DNA of 64,000 nt from Melanopsichium pennsylvanicum (Eukaryota > Basidiomycota > Ustilaginomycetes > Ustilaginales): contig OAPG01000006.1 in the NCBI GenBank assembly GCA_900208305.1, positions 806,001-870,000 of the forward strand, read 5' to 3'. The notes below the pieces were generated by a model. It did no database searches. It was not told the DNA's origin and saw nothing but the letters and a program-made list of their open reading frames with translations. Shown here piece after piece: positions 1 through 11,726 of this stretch. A program made the position numbers and the translations under genes. Each line of letters begins with the position of its first letter. Position 1 is the stretch's first letter.

Positions 1-2205
1 GCGACACTAATTGTAAACTCTGGTCGTGGTGGACGAGCTTCCCTGAAAGATCCTCTAGTACTTTGCAGCTCGGCATTGGCAGTGGCAGGTCGAAGCGCTG
101 CGATACGAGCGGCAGGTCTCATCCTTAAAGGCCGGCTTGGACTAACCAGCTCAAATCCATGCGGGATCGATTCATCGTCTTTGTGATCGACCTCAGCATC
201 GAGATGAGCCTCGGACGAGTGGCAAGCCAAGGAAGCTGATTCGGCTGTGCTGTTCTTGAATCGGACTTTCCTATCGCGAGTCGGCGTCGGCTCCGTCCCG
301 GTCTTGTTGACGGTCTCGCAAGTGTGCTGCGGTGTGCTGACGCTCGAGGCTCCCTGTGACAATGGTGGTGTTGCGTATCTCGAACCGTCGAGCTCGGATC
401 CGATCGTTTGAGGCGACGCATCGATATCGCTAGCCGCTCCGATACGAGAATTTCGTTTAGACTTGTCAGAGCTTGTCGGCCTCGGGCTCATGTGGTTGGG
501 AGTGTGTGAGCGCGTACCAGAGAGGCGGGCGGAAGAAGGACGTGAGGCTTCCAGCGATTCTTGAATGTCATCTGCAGTAGGGCGCAGATCTTGATGACGT
601 AAAGAAGCCTTGAGCGCTGTTCGCAACGCGAGTGAGCACCCATCGGCTTGCGGAAGCAGGGGCACGGGCTCTAACGCGATTCGTACGATGAGCAGAGGAA
701 GGACGCGGCACCATTGATGGAAACGCGGGACATCGTCCTCACCAGGCGCCTTTTCGAACATAGGATCAATCATCTCGTCGCGGTGACGTGAAAAGCTGAA
801 GTCGTAAGGCGAAATGGAGCTGCTACTGGGACGTTGATCACCCTCTACGGTCTTCATCAGCAATGCCTGCACTGTGCAAGCCCAACTCCAGATGTCAGCG
901 CGGATCCCCCAGCCTCGTCTGAGATCGCTGAGACCTATCTGGTACATGGGCCATTGCTCTCGCGGCAGGAAAGAAGGGTAGTCGTACTCGTAGTCCTCCA
1001 GCACCGATCTTGCTCGGCCAGACACGTCGACATACCGAGTGGCTTGCAGGAGGATCTCGGGGGCCATGTAGTACGGCGAGCCGGTAAGTGAGCCCAAACC
1101 TTCGCAGAGTTCAGGAGCAAGCCGAGGTACAGGCTTATCATGCGATAGTGCGTAGCGATCTTGCTCCTCGACGGCGCTTCGATTGTTGCGCTCTCGGTTG
1201 GAGAGGTGCACAAAACGGCGACTCGCACCCAGATCGATGATCTTGACGACACCTGTGCGGGGATCGAGCATGAGGTTGGAAGGCTTCAAGTCGCCATGCG
1301 TCACATTATGCTCGTGAAGGAACTGAAGATGAGGCACAACAGGAGCCATCAATATCAATGTCAGCTCAAATCTCAACCATATGAGAAGGAAATATACATA
1401 CCTGTAGGCCCTGTATGACTTCAAAAGCAGCCTTTTCAACCCGCTCGTGAGACCACGTCTTCTTGGATCTAGTCCATCCCTGAGATGTGCGCTCGGCATC
1501 CAACTCGATCAACTTTTCAAACACCAGCAGCCGGGTTGGGGGTCCATCCTCTTCATCGATCGAAACGTCAAGGGAATCCAGCTGAGCCTCCCTTCTGACA
1601 CCCGATGGCGAAAGATTGGCGAGAAGCTTGACCAGTGGAACATCGCTTGAACGCTGAGAAGCTTGACGAGCCGCTTGGAGATACTGAAAGATCCTGCCTT
1701 CTCCTCGAACGATTCGAACGTGCATCTTTTTGTCGTCTTGCATCTCTGCACGTCGCGTCTTTTTGTCCACTAAGCCTGTCTTCTGCAGCTCGTCGAAAGA
1801 ACCGGAGCAGGGCGTACGGCAGAGCTTGACGGCGACCAGCGACGGCACCTTCATGGCATGGTCGGCTGCGCCGACCCCCTCGACCCAATCCAAATCCTTT
1901 TTTTGTAGGCCCATCGGAGGCGAAGATTCGAGATCACAGGCATTTTGAGGTGTAGAAAACGAACGTAAGGAGAGAGAGAGATCCATGGAAGAGGGAGGCG
2001 TAAAGGACGTATCGATAGCGAACCGGTAGACACATCCAAAGCCGCCTTTTCCCAGGACGGCTGCATCGGCATCTCCATTTCGGGCCATGCGATTGTAGCG
2101 GACTAGTCGTTTGCTACCCAGGGCAAATTCGATACAGGCAGGCGGGCCTTGTGGATCACTTGAAGAGGAGCCGGCCTCAGTTGCGTCGCCCAACGTCACT
2201 GGCAT
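1..2205 (-). CDS. Serine/threonine protein kinase (3' end outside window)
   Basis: Two exons are visible: 2205-1402 and 1322 running off the window at base 1. The 79-bp intron (1401-1323) has GTATGT and CAG ends, and splicing it restores a continuous kinase subdomain VI. The glycine loop GKGGFGCVYR is at residues 52-61, the ATP-binding lysine is in VAVKLCR near residue 128, the catalytic loop is HGDLKPSN near 278 and the metal-binding motif is DLG rather than DFG. A GSPYYMAPE segment follows. The linker between the N-lobe strands and the HGD loop is long, and a Ser/Thr-rich tail of more than 150 residues follows the domain. HGD in place of HRD and DLG in place of DFG mark a divergent kinase, but the key catalytic residues are present. 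I cannot place it in a named subfamily. The start is the first ATG of the open frame. Confidence 0.85.
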
Positions 2206-4858
2206 GGTTGTGTGGCTGAAAGCAATGTATGGCGGACGTGGAGCTTGGGACAGGGACGAGGAGCTTTTCCGTCCGCCAAGTATTTGTTGCTGTGATAATC
2301 AAAGCTCGGTGTTTGGCGTTTGAATTAAAGAGTAATGGCAATGAAGGCGGAAGAAAGAAGATAGATTGTAGACAGAAGCGAGAGGCCGAGAGGAAAGTTG
2401 GCCCGCCGTCGTCTTATCCCTACATATACCTCTGGCAGGGGCGTTGGTGTGGATGTTGTGGCTCTGGTCAATGAGACTGCGTGGGACAGACTGCGTGGGA
2501 CAGGGTGCGTGGGACGGGTGAGCGATGGTCTGAGATGAGAGTGGTCAGCAAGGCTGAAGAAGGGATGAAGTGATGTGGGAGAAGCGATGGCGGTGTGTCG
2601 TGCTGTCTTTTGTCCCCGGGCTTATGAAGCTGGGTAACACGCTTCCTGCACTCCGTCTTTCCTGAACTGTTGTGAATAAGCCTTGCTGCAATGGCTATGT
2701 CGGTACACTTTTAAGCTCGTCGACGGATGAAGAATGTTTGTGGCGGATTGTTTGGTGGTGTCGAAACATGAGCGAGGGAAAGGTGCTGACAGAAGGTTGG
2801 CATGAGCGACTCGGAGAGAAAACGCAATCGATGCAGGTCGGCAATGAAGATGTCAGCTTTGATCTTATACTTTAAAGTGTGTCTAGAAGAGCCGTGCCTG
2901 TGCACAAGGGCGTGCTCAGGCAGAGCTACCACGGCAGTACGTAGCAGAAAATGAGGTTGGGATGGTCAAGTGGGAGGCCAAGCGGATAGACCTTAGAGCA
3001 CCAAGAGTCGAGATGGGTGCGGGTCTTTTTGTGTGATGACATTAAGGAGCTCATTGCAGGAGTCGGTTCGCGCGAATGAAGAGGCCATGTCAGATGTAAT
3101 GGCCTTCGATGGCCTTGGTTTTGTTGGCGGATTGAGATGAGGTATTGGCGGCCAGCGTTAGCCGAGTTGGCGGGCGAGGCGAGCGAGATTAAATCTTTGT
3201 TCTGAGAGGTGTTCGAAGACGGCCAAGTGGGCCTTTGCGCGATTCAGCGGTGAATAGACGAGGATAGCGGTAGGAAGAGGGGACCGTGCTCTAACTGCGG
3301 TCTGTTTCCTCGAAGCCAGACAAAAGCGAGGGCCGGCGACGGATGGGGCCCAAGCGTCAAAAAAGTAGACCACGCAAGGACCTCGTCCTCCAGAGATGAG
3401 TCTCAGGTGAATGCTGTGAAATTGCGGTGGACCCGAGACAAATGTGCGAGATGGATGGCATGAAGATACAAAGGCGAGCGGATGTGTAGCGATCAGAAGG
3501 GAACATGCTTTGAAGGAGAGGGTATGATGACACCAAGCCAAGAAAGCTTTAGGAGAAGAAATCGACTTTCTGGCTTAACTTAGGGATGTGGCTATGTGCT
3601 TCTATCGAGGCTCGAGTTTTGTCTTGCTCTCATATCGGCAGCAGTGGAATACATGCAGCGGATGCTGAGATGTCAGGGTCTCATCATCTGCGATTTCAGG
3701 TACTGTAGAAGCGGGAAGGAGGTAGCAAATTCCCAGCGTAGAACCGCAGAAAGACAAGCTGATCCGATTGACAGTTATGTAGCAAGTCAAGACTAAGGCG
3801 CTATTGTACTGCCAAGTTGGAATGATGCATGGGGATTGAAAGGAAGCGTGAAGACATAGCGACAAGGTTGGTTCTATGTAAATGCTCGATTGGACCCCAC
3901 CAAAACCTTCTGAACCTTCTGTTCCGCGTCAACTTACAGGAAAGAGGTCAACGGCAACCGGATCCCGTCTACATCTGCTTCGCAAGCACTCAACAGAGCA
4001 TCCTTTCTGCTCAGCACTCCCGCGTGCAGATCGAAACAGATCTGTTCTAGCAAATGAGCTTGTCCGTTGGCTCGGAACAGTTGTCTTATGCTGAGGCGAC
4101 TAAGGGGCATGCGTGCTGCTAGAATACGCACAAAGGGAAGGCTCAGAATCGCGTGTGACAGCACGGAATTCGTCGCTTCTGCATCTACTTTTTTACACTT
4201 TTTTTCTATTCTTTTTTTTTTTTGGGTCTTTCGAAGGAAATCGGAAAAAGAGAACAACACTTCTTTGTGAGACCAACACGCGCAGCGCCATGCCCTTCGC
4301 TTACGTATGCTGCACTGCAGAGTGCAGAGTGTGTGACTTCATGCAGTCACACGGACCCAAGCTTTAAATTTACAGCCAAAAAGGGGAAGCGCCGCCTCTC
4401 CTGTGCAGACCACCCCACATGCATGCGTTCGTGCACGCTTCTCCGAACGCGCGCTTTGCTTTTTGCTTCATGCTCCGTTCGGTCCCCATAGCGGTGGCAA
4501 ACATTCAAGTACATAACTTTTTGAGAGAGCACCATCTGAGCTGGCTTTCCCAACAACCTAATCGTGGCAGACAAAGGATAGACACGATTGTTGGACTTGA
4601 ATTGCCGACACATGGTATCCAAGTGCATGGTCATTTCATCGAGCCTTGTGTCCAGTCTTCATCTTCACAAGAAGTGAATCGCGGCCTGTACATCTTCATC
4701 ACGTCCGGTCGAAAACTCACATCCAAGATGCCGCAACAAGCAATCGGATGAGCCGCATACACAATGATATTTCGAAGAGATGCAAGGGACAAACAAGTGA
4801 GTTGCGCCGAAAGTCCTTGAGACAATAGAGGAGAAAGGCTAAGGTAGCTACTCTTTCA
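2206..4858. other. Gene-free interval between kinase and caleosin
   Basis: About 2.65 kb lie between the kinase start and the caleosin stop, so this holds the kinase promoter and the caleosin 3' UTR. Only short open frames without recognisable domains are present. A 14-bp-period triplicate of TGCGTGGGAC starts at 2478, 2492 and 2506. T-rich tracts occur at 4190-4222. No tRNA-like folds or conserved coding segments were recognised. Confidence 0.5.
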
Positions 4859-5817
4859 CTAGGTGGCCTTCTTGGCCGTGAATGCGCCACTTCCTCGTCC
4901 AGTCTTATGACGGTGAGCCAACACCACAAACACGGACCCGTCAAAGATGCCAAGGATGTCCTCCCTCTTCATGTAACCTGTAGAGTTTAGAATTGCCAAG
5001 GTGAAACTGGTCAGTCGTCAGCTTGCTGTCTGACATTGACGGCTGAATTGGATACCGAATCTGAACTATACTCACCATCCGCAGGCCAAAGTAGCATGTA
5101 CGTGGAACCCCACTCGAACATGAAAGCGAACCAGCCGAACAGGTCCATCAGATCCCTTCGCTCCCTGATCATGGCCATGACATCCGAGAACGAGAGCGCG
5201 TCTTTGTTGTGCTTCGTCGAGTAGTCCTGGAGAATACGCTCAAACTGAGTAGATCGGAAGTGACCACGTCGATCGTACGACTCGGTGTCGGAACCATGCT
5301 TGCAGCGATGGATGTTGGCTACGTAGACTCGCATGAAAGGGTCAGGCAGCCACTTCATCAGCCCGCTGCGGTTCCTCGGCAGTGTAGGGTACGAGAAAGG
5401 TCCGTGGATGATGGCGACTGCCAAAGCTGAGAGGATGTATCCAAAGCCTAGCGACAAGAATGCAAAGAGGGTGTCGGTAGGCCAAATGATGCCATCGCAA
5501 TCACCATCGAAAAATGCCACATGCTGTCGTTTCGTAAACCGTAAGAGGATGACAATGATGTCTGGATATGTAAGCCTTACTGGTCCCGCCTCTGTCTGAA
5601 TCCTAGGTCTGACTGTACGTCAACTTACCTTCTGCATGGTAGTCATACCCTTGGTACGCTCAAGGTAGTCCTTTCGGTCACCGTTTGGATCTTTGTACGT
5701 GTTTTGCGGAGTGTAAGGTACTTTGTAGCCCGCATCTCCGAGCAGCAGGCTCGAATTGTCAAAGTACGGGTCGGCATCGACCTGACGAGTAGTTTCGCTC
5801 TTCCCATTGACAAGCAT
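4859..5817 (-). CDS. Caleosin-family protein (lipid-droplet peroxygenase type)
   Basis: Three exons: 5817-5629, 5523-5076 and 4977-4859, with introns of 105 and 98 bp (GTAAGT..CAG, GTGAGT..CAG). They encode 251 residues. Caleosins are haem-containing, calcium-binding proteins of lipid droplets and endomembranes that act as peroxygenases. Exon 2 opens with HVAFFDGDCDGIIWPTDT, a canonical EF-hand loop. A hydrophobic stretch with the proline-knot-like segment HGPFSYPTLPRN follows, then IHRCKHGSD and the LFGWFAFMFEWGSTYMLLWPADG block typical of the family. Exon 3 supplies the conserved end around REDILGIFDGS. The frame stays open a further 16 codons upstream (to 5865) but that part has no ATG, so I chose the ATG at 5817. 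A short upstream coding exon cannot be excluded. The family call is firm; the exact N-terminus is not. Confidence 0.88.
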
Positions 5818-6742
5818 GTTGTCAAGTGCTCTACGATGCAAGCTTTGATCTGTACTGGAGTCCACGTACAGAAGTGTTGAAGTGAATCAATAGTGTAAGC
5901 TGTACAAGAGAAATGAAAATCTGAGTCGAGATTGATGGTGTTGAAGGGAGGGGGAAGGCAACTTTAGGATAGAGAAAGGAAGAGCCAGGAGACAGGCACA
6001 AGCGAGGGGAGCAAGGGTCTACAAATCTATCACACGCTTTCGGCTAGCTCGCCGCGACAGATCGATTCGTCCGTGATCCTGCTGAGGCAACGATAAGGCA
6101 AGGAAGCGCACTAGGCTGTGTCATAGTAGCGGAGCCTGTTGGCCATGTCCAGCGAATCGGTAGCTCCCCGAATCAGTGGCTGTCTGGCTGACTTGCTGTC
6201 TGGCTGTCTGGCTGACTGACAGGTTGACTGGCTGGCTGACAAAAGCGAAGCTTCTGATTCACATTCACACGCCGAACGTCACAAAGCGTAAGCTCAACAC
6301 ATTCTGACATGCTAACCATGAGCCAATCGAACCAATGAAAAGCGAGCGAAAGACTCGTCTAAACTCTGTCGCTAAGTCAGAGTGTTGTCATGACGAAGGG
6401 GCAAGTTACAGCTGTGTGTAAGTACCGTGTACGGAAATGCAAGCGTGAATCAGCTTTGACACGTTCGTTTTTCTTTTTGACATCACGTCGAATCTGTCAA
6501 GCCAATCGCCGATAAGTCGACCCGTGGAGGCCGATGATTCTTACATTACAAGAGGCCACTAGAAGGGTCTATGATCCTATGGTAACGCTTCCAGGGCTTC
6601 CCATCCTTCTCAACACAGATATTGATGGAATGCATCTAGACTGCGCAGTTTCGCACATAATCAAAGCATGGTTGAAATTCTAGATTGACTGTTTTATATG
6701 ATGTGATCGAACGAAAATCATCTGTCTGGTGTTCGGATCCGA
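5818..6742. other. Interval with caleosin promoter and tetranucleotide-rich tract
   Basis: This holds the upstream region of the caleosin gene and the 3' UTR of the Ran-like gene. Around 6177-6240 there is an imperfect tandem run of GCTGTCTG, GCTGACTT and GACTGGCTG units. No gene was recognised. Confidence 0.45.
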
Positions 6743-7517
6743 TTAGGCCGAAGCCTTCTCGTACTCGCCGAAGAGCTTCTCAAGTTGCTCCTCGTCGATC
6801 TGCACGCGATAAAATCGAATCCAGCAAAGCACGATGTAATTTTGGGAAGGTGTGTCGGTCGAAACGAGGAAAGAGTGGCGAAGAGGTCAGTAAGTGGCGC
6901 AAGGCTGAACGGTCCATGCCATCTTTCGCGAATGTACTCACCTTGTCAATCTTGGCCTTGTCAAGGTTGACTTCGTCAGTCAGCTGAACAGAGTCGCCAA
7001 GGAGGGCCTTGCAGACATCAAGGAGCAGCTCCTTGACACCGTAGTTGGCGTGTGCAGAGATCTCACGGTAAGGATGCTCCTTCTTGCGGGGGAACTCGAT
7101 CGCTTCTGGCTTGAGCTCTCGAGCCTTGATGTCATCCGCCTTGGTACCGACAACAACGATGGGAAGAGGCTCGCTCCCCCTGCGACCATTGGCCTTTACC
7201 ACGGCATCGTACCATTCCTCCATAGCTTCGTAACTCGCCTGCTTGGTGAGGTCGAAGAAGACGATCGCCGCATCGGCGGTGCGGAAGAAGCCATCGTCTG
7301 GCAAACCACCCTTGGCATGAAGGTTGGTGTCGAAAAGGTTGAGTGTAACCTGACCGGCCGAAGTCTGAAGCGCAACTGGATACTGGGTGGTCTTGAGGGC
7401 TTTGATCTCCTTCTTGTCAGCCGTGGCCGACTTGATGCGGGTGGCGAAAGAAGTCTTACCGCTTCCGAACTGACCGACAAGAACCACCTTGAACTCTTTA
7501 CCAGACGCCATAGCCAT
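6743..7517 (-). CDS. Divergent Ran-like small GTPase
   Basis: Two exons: 7517-6942 and 6799-6743, with a 142-bp intron (GTGAGT..CAG), encoding 210 residues. The fold and order of motifs follow Ran: P-loop GQFGSGKT near residue 15, a G4-like GTKADD, an IEFPRKK segment matching Ran's FHRKK region, and EISAHANYG at the G5 position. Ran drives nucleocytoplasmic transport and spindle assembly. Unlike Ran, the G3 motif DTAGQE is replaced by DTNLHAK, so the glycine that senses the gamma-phosphate and the catalytic glutamine are missing. The acidic DEDDDL-type tail is also absent; the protein ends in EYEKASA. A second, canonical Ran is presumably encoded elsewhere. This is likely a specialised paralogue that binds nucleotide but hydrolyses GTP poorly, which is inference. 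Confidence 0.8.
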
Positions 7518-8765
7518 CTTGAATGTTGCTTGCTTGTGTCGAAGTTGGGCGGGAAAAGAAGAGAGTGGAAGTAGAGGAAGAATGCCAACTTTTTGGATAG
7601 TGGATATTGAAGCATGGGCCCGATTGCCACCTCAGACTTGCCTGCAATTACCCGGGACGCGGGGATGATCGCCGAGCTCTTTTTCCTGCGATAAGACTCG
7701 TCCGCTGCGAATACGGGCCACGAACCTAACAGTTTGTCCTCGCGACTCGGCCTTGCTCGCTCGGCTGCGGCCAATTGGACAACTTGAGCATCACAAATGC
7801 TGCTAATCTTAGAAACAGAGCCATCTATTAAACATATATTCGTTCTCGAGCTGTACAAGCCGTGATACAAGATCTTCTTCAACTGCATGGGCCCAACGAT
7901 CTTTCCCATTGAAACAACTCGCTGCTGTCTGAGTTATGGGTCTGGATCCTTGTTCTTCATGGACACCCCGCAGTTTCGAAGCTTTTGATGAAAGCCTGTC
8001 TTTCGGAACAAGAATCTCTGCCATAATCAGGGTTCCGCCTGTTTAAGAATTGAGGCGAGTGTGAAATGACGTCAAATAATCTTTCAGATCGGCGCGATAA
8101 GATCCAATTAGCGCTCAGCCCGATTCAGACCGTCTCATTCAGGGTCCACGCCCCTATTCGTGATTTGACGGTTTTCTAGTGGCTGGAACGATAGTAGCAG
8201 GCGGCGTGACCTGGCGTTACATATGTTATCCACAGCAAGCTTCGGCAATGACGTTCGCTGGAAGAATGATTACATACGACATTCGCAATTTCGTGATTGC
8301 GTGACAGTGTGGTGTTTATCAGGGTCTGCGTACGCGAAAGGCAGACGGCTGCAGATCGGTCCGCCTTCACACAATAACTGTTCCTTGGGAATGGAAATGT
8401 GTGCAAGTTGCACGGACCCTGACAAGTTTGACACTATGTGAAAGTCACTCTCGCCGTACAACCATTGACCTCCCACTTGCAGCACAATCTCATTACAGGC
8501 GCATTCGCATTCGCAACCGCAAGCAGCAGCCACAAAAGGCAAACAGCTGAGCAGGTCTCATGGACCGCGCTTCACTCGTCAAAATTCGAGCTGCCAAATC
8601 TGATTATTAGTGCAATCGAGCTCCTCGTTAGCGGTTGAGCGTCTTGAACGTCCTCGAGCGACGCCCGGGTGATTACGATACTATTATCCGGCTTCCAAGG
8701 TCTCGAGGTCTGTACATAGATAAGCTCTGCTTCCAAGGACCGTAGCAGCATACGACGCCGCCATC
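7518..8765. other. Divergent intergenic region, Ran-like gene / phosphatase-HbrB gene
   Basis: This 1.25-kb region separates two divergently transcribed genes and should contain both promoters. Only short unsupported frames are seen. No repeats or RNA genes were recognised. Confidence 0.4.
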
Positions 8766-11726
8766 ATGGCGTTAAATCGGTTGCTCGTAACGCTTGTCCG
8801 TCACGGAGAGTCGCAAGACAACCAACACGGCATATGGGCTGGCTTCAGGGACACACCCCTCACCAGCAACGGTATCGGCCAAGCACGAGCTCTGGGTCAA
8901 TCTTTTGCCAATGTACCACTCACTGCCATCTATTGCAGCGACTTGAAACGAGCCGCCATGACCGCCGACGAGGTGCTCAAATCCAATCGTTCCATTCCAC
9001 CACCTCCTCTCGTCCAGTCCAAGTCTCTTCGTGAAATCAATTTCGGACAAGCAGAAGGTCAGGAGTACGCGATGGCTCAGTGGATGTCAGGCTCCACCGG
9101 TCAAGATGCTCGCAATTTTCGCTTTCCAGAAGGCGAGTCGCTTGAGGAGGTCAATGCTAGGACAGCCAAGGCGGTGAGACAGTTCATCCTTCCTCGCATT
9201 GAAGCTTTGCGCAAAAAGCCCCCAGCTGATGGCAACGTCGGTCACATCTGCATTGTTGCTCACGGTATCGCTATCGCCGAGCTCTTGCGTGTCTTTATGG
9301 CTTTGCACGGCGACCCGCCCTCCTGTCCATGGCCGGATCCAAAGAAAACGTACCAGCGGGTACGGCTCGAGAACACTGGTTGGTCGCGACTCGAAGTTGC
9401 TGTGCCTTTTCAGGGTGATGACGGCGCGTCGTCCAGCACAAGTACCGGTGGCAATGGATCTAGCACAACTACAGCGACGTCATCGGCTCGGTCAGGCACT
9501 CAGTCCGAGTATACTGACTTTGGAGAAGTTCAGACTGACCTGGTCGAAGGCCCTTCCGACGCGTCGAGGAAACAGAGTACCAGTCGTGCAGCCGACCACG
9601 GAGCCCGTCCAATCTATGTTCGCATCCTCTGTCAAAACCAGATCGATCATCTGCGTGGCTTCAGCTCGCAACAATCGTCAGCGAACACCGCTGCAAAGAC
9701 CGTCGCGCACTTGGCTGGCGGTGGATCATCCAAATCATCAGGCGGGAATAGTCCTGCGCCCGGAACAGCCTCAACGACACCAGCCACAGTCGGGCTACCT
9801 CCATCTGCAACGCTAGCATCTATCGCGTCAAACGCTACCAGCTCCAACTCTCACACCAATAGGTCCATGACACCATCCACGCCAGCAATCGGTGCTTTTC
9901 TGTCAGGCAATGGCGCATCTAAGAGCTCGACCACCACTCCAGCGTCGGCTCGCAGCCTGGTAGCGTATGATGCTCGAATGATGGCTCGTGAGCTCGAACG
10001 AGCAGGAGCTGCCCCCATGCTGGCCGGTTCGGAAGCAGCTTCATCGAGCGGCGCAGGTGCCTCATGCTATCTTGCTTCGAGCTCCGCTTCGACACTGTCA
10101 GGCGATCGACAAGGCTCCGTAGCAGGCTCATCCACACCTTCTGGAGGAGTCACAAACGCCGGTGGAGGCCTTGATGGAAGCTTTGTCGCGTCGCCAGTCG
10201 TCGGCAACACTGCAAACTCGGCCCACCCTATGGGCACTCAATCCGCATCATCGACGATACCGGCATCCACTCTTTTTAGCACTTATCCGCAAGCGACGCC
10301 GGGCTCCATGACAAGTGCTACGTCGCCCAACCCGGCTGGCTTGAGCTTCCCTGTTGGTCCGGGTGCCTCGTCCGACACTTGGCAGATGATCTGCATCCGA
10401 GTTCTACCGCTTTTCAATGGCGAGGCACTCCGAACCAGCATCGAAGAACTCAACGAAATGGTCAGCTTGCATGTGCGCAAAAGGCTCGAACGCAGTCAGG
10501 CACACACTCTCGATTCGCTCACTTTTGATCTCGTATCGCTCGCATCGACTGGCACACTGACACTCAATTCTAAATTGCAAGGACTGGAAGACACTCGCCT
10601 CTTGCTCCGCCTTGTGGAAGTGTGGACGTTCTTCCTCGGTCAGGTGCTCCCCTACTGCGAAGGCTGCTTTCTTCCTTTTCAGACCGACCCAACGCTGCGC
10701 AGTCTGATCGCCTCATCGGCCTCTTACGGCGTGGGCAGCAGTGCTACAGGCGCAGCAGGCGTTTATAGCAACGTTGGTCCTTTCAGCAGCAGCGCCAACC
10801 TCACGCATTCGGGCGGTGCGCTCATCTTCTTTGGATCGGCCAACGCTGATTTCCAACGCATCGATGTCCGCAAGATCTTGCTTGTCGTGTTCAGGGATCA
10901 AGTGCTTCTGCCCATCTACGAACGGCTATCCTACCTGTTTTCGCACCTTTCCGAGCTGGATCCAGCCTTCTCGGCCGTACAAGACACCACGTCTGAAGGC
11001 GGTGGCGATGATGGCATCAAGCAAGTCTCTCTGCGGCTTTTGCAGATGATCAGTGTTCTTGCAAGCATTCTGAGCGATGATGAGGCGCAGGATGCCATGG
11101 ATAACCTGCTCCGAGCTCTTCGACTCGGGACAAAAAGCACCTCTGCCGGTCGTCACCGGGGCAATTGTGAAGGGCTAGGTGCGCGCTCCACTTCACCGAC
11201 GCACAAAAACAATCGCCGGGGTTGGATGGCGCAGAAGGCACGCAAGCATGGTGCTGCTCCTGTTTCTGACGCCTTTTCCGGGAAGGCAACGATACCTTTC
11301 GGATCCGGTAGCACCTTTGGCGGTGCCGGCGGTATGTTCCATACCACACAAGCAACCTCGGAAGGTGTTGACCACGTCCTACAACGTGCTTTCTTGGGAC
11401 GGCCCAATCATCTGGCCAGCTTCCGAGACCCGATTGGTCCTAACTTTGGTGCAGACATGACCGAAGATGAGTACTTGACCTCGTTGCGATCCCCAGCAGG
11501 CTCTCCAGCCATCTCTACACCAGGTTATGCGGAAGCGTCCGATGCGCAAGCGCTGGATCGTACAGGGTCCTCTTTGGCGACAGATACAACCAATTCGACA
11601 CAGTTCCGATCAGATGGTGATCAAACCTCGATGGATCAAATCGCAGGACAGCGAACGAGTCTTGCTATCAGCCCGACTCTAAGGGAAACCGAGCAGGCAG
11701 CGACTACTGCAGCTCTCACAGCCTGA
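8766..11726 (+). CDS. Histidine phosphatase (PGAM-type) fused to HbrB/Bit61-type TORC2 subunit domain
   Basis: A single uninterrupted frame of 986 residues. Residues 1-215 form a phosphoglycerate-mutase-like histidine phosphatase: the phospho-acceptor motif is LVRHGESQDN near residue 10, a CSDLKRAAMTAD segment follows, and the second catalytic histidine is in IVAHGIAIAELL near 165. Residues 220-535 are mostly Ser/Thr/Ala/Gly-rich linker. From about residue 540 (IRVLPLFNGEALRTSIEELN) to about 800 the sequence matches the HbrB family (fungal Bit61/HbrB, animal PRR5/Protor), which are subunits of TOR complex 2. Landmarks are LLRLVEVWTFFLGQVLPYCEGCFLPFQ and ILLVVFRDQVLLPIYERL. The tail is low-complexity. 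I see no in-frame stop between the halves. Either the protein is a true fusion or two messages share the frame. The phosphatase substrate is unknown. Confidence 0.82.
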   Translation: MALNRLLVTLVRHGESQDNQHGIWAGFRDTPLTSNGIGQARALGQSFANVPLTAIYCSDLKRAAMTADEVLKSNRSIPPPPLVQSKSLREINFGQAEGQEYAMAQWMSGSTGQDARNFRFPEGESLEEVNARTAKAVRQFILPRIEALRKKPPADGNVGHICIVAHGIAIAELLRVFMALHGDPPSCPWPDPKKTYQRVRLENTGWSRLEVAVPFQGDDGASSSTSTGGNGSSTTTATSSARSGTQSEYTDFGEVQTDLVEGPSDASRKQSTSRAADHGARPIYVRILCQNQIDHLRGFSSQQSSANTAAKTVAHLAGGGSSKSSGGNSPAPGTASTTPATVGLPPSATLASIASNATSSNSHTNRSMTPSTPAIGAFLSGNGASKSSTTTPASARSLVAYDARMMARELERAGAAPMLAGSEAASSSGAGASCYLASSSASTLSGDRQGSVAGSSTPSGGVTNAGGGLDGSFVASPVVGNTANSAHPMGTQSASSTIPASTLFSTYPQATPGSMTSATSPNPAGLSFPVGPGASSDTWQMICIRVLPLFNGEALRTSIEELNEMVSLHVRKRLERSQAHTLDSLTFDLVSLASTGTLTLNSKLQGLEDTRLLLRLVEVWTFFLGQVLPYCEGCFLPFQTDPTLRSLIASSASYGVGSSATGAAGVYSNVGPFSSSANLTHSGGALIFFGSANADFQRIDVRKILLVVFRDQVLLPIYERLSYLFSHLSELDPAFSAVQDTTSEGGGDDGIKQVSLRLLQMISVLASILSDDEAQDAMDNLLRALRLGTKSTSAGRHRGNCEGLGARSTSPTHKNNRRGWMAQKARKHGAAPVSDAFSGKATIPFGSGSTFGGAGGMFHTTQATSEGVDHVLQRAFLGRPNHLASFRDPIGPNFGADMTEDEYLTSLRSPAGSPAISTPGYAEASDAQALDRTGSSLATDTTNSTQFRSDGDQTSMDQIAGQRTSLAISPTLRETEQAATTAALTA

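Noticed and set aside
3158..3541. 127-codon minus-strand open frame in the kinase/caleosin gap
   Set aside because: No domain, no supporting splice sites or leader, and composition typical of shadow frames.
4129..4137. ACAAAGGGA, the core of the smut pheromone response element
   Set aside because: A single 9-bp match is expected about once by chance in a window of this size, and it lies nearer the 3' end of a gene than a promoter.
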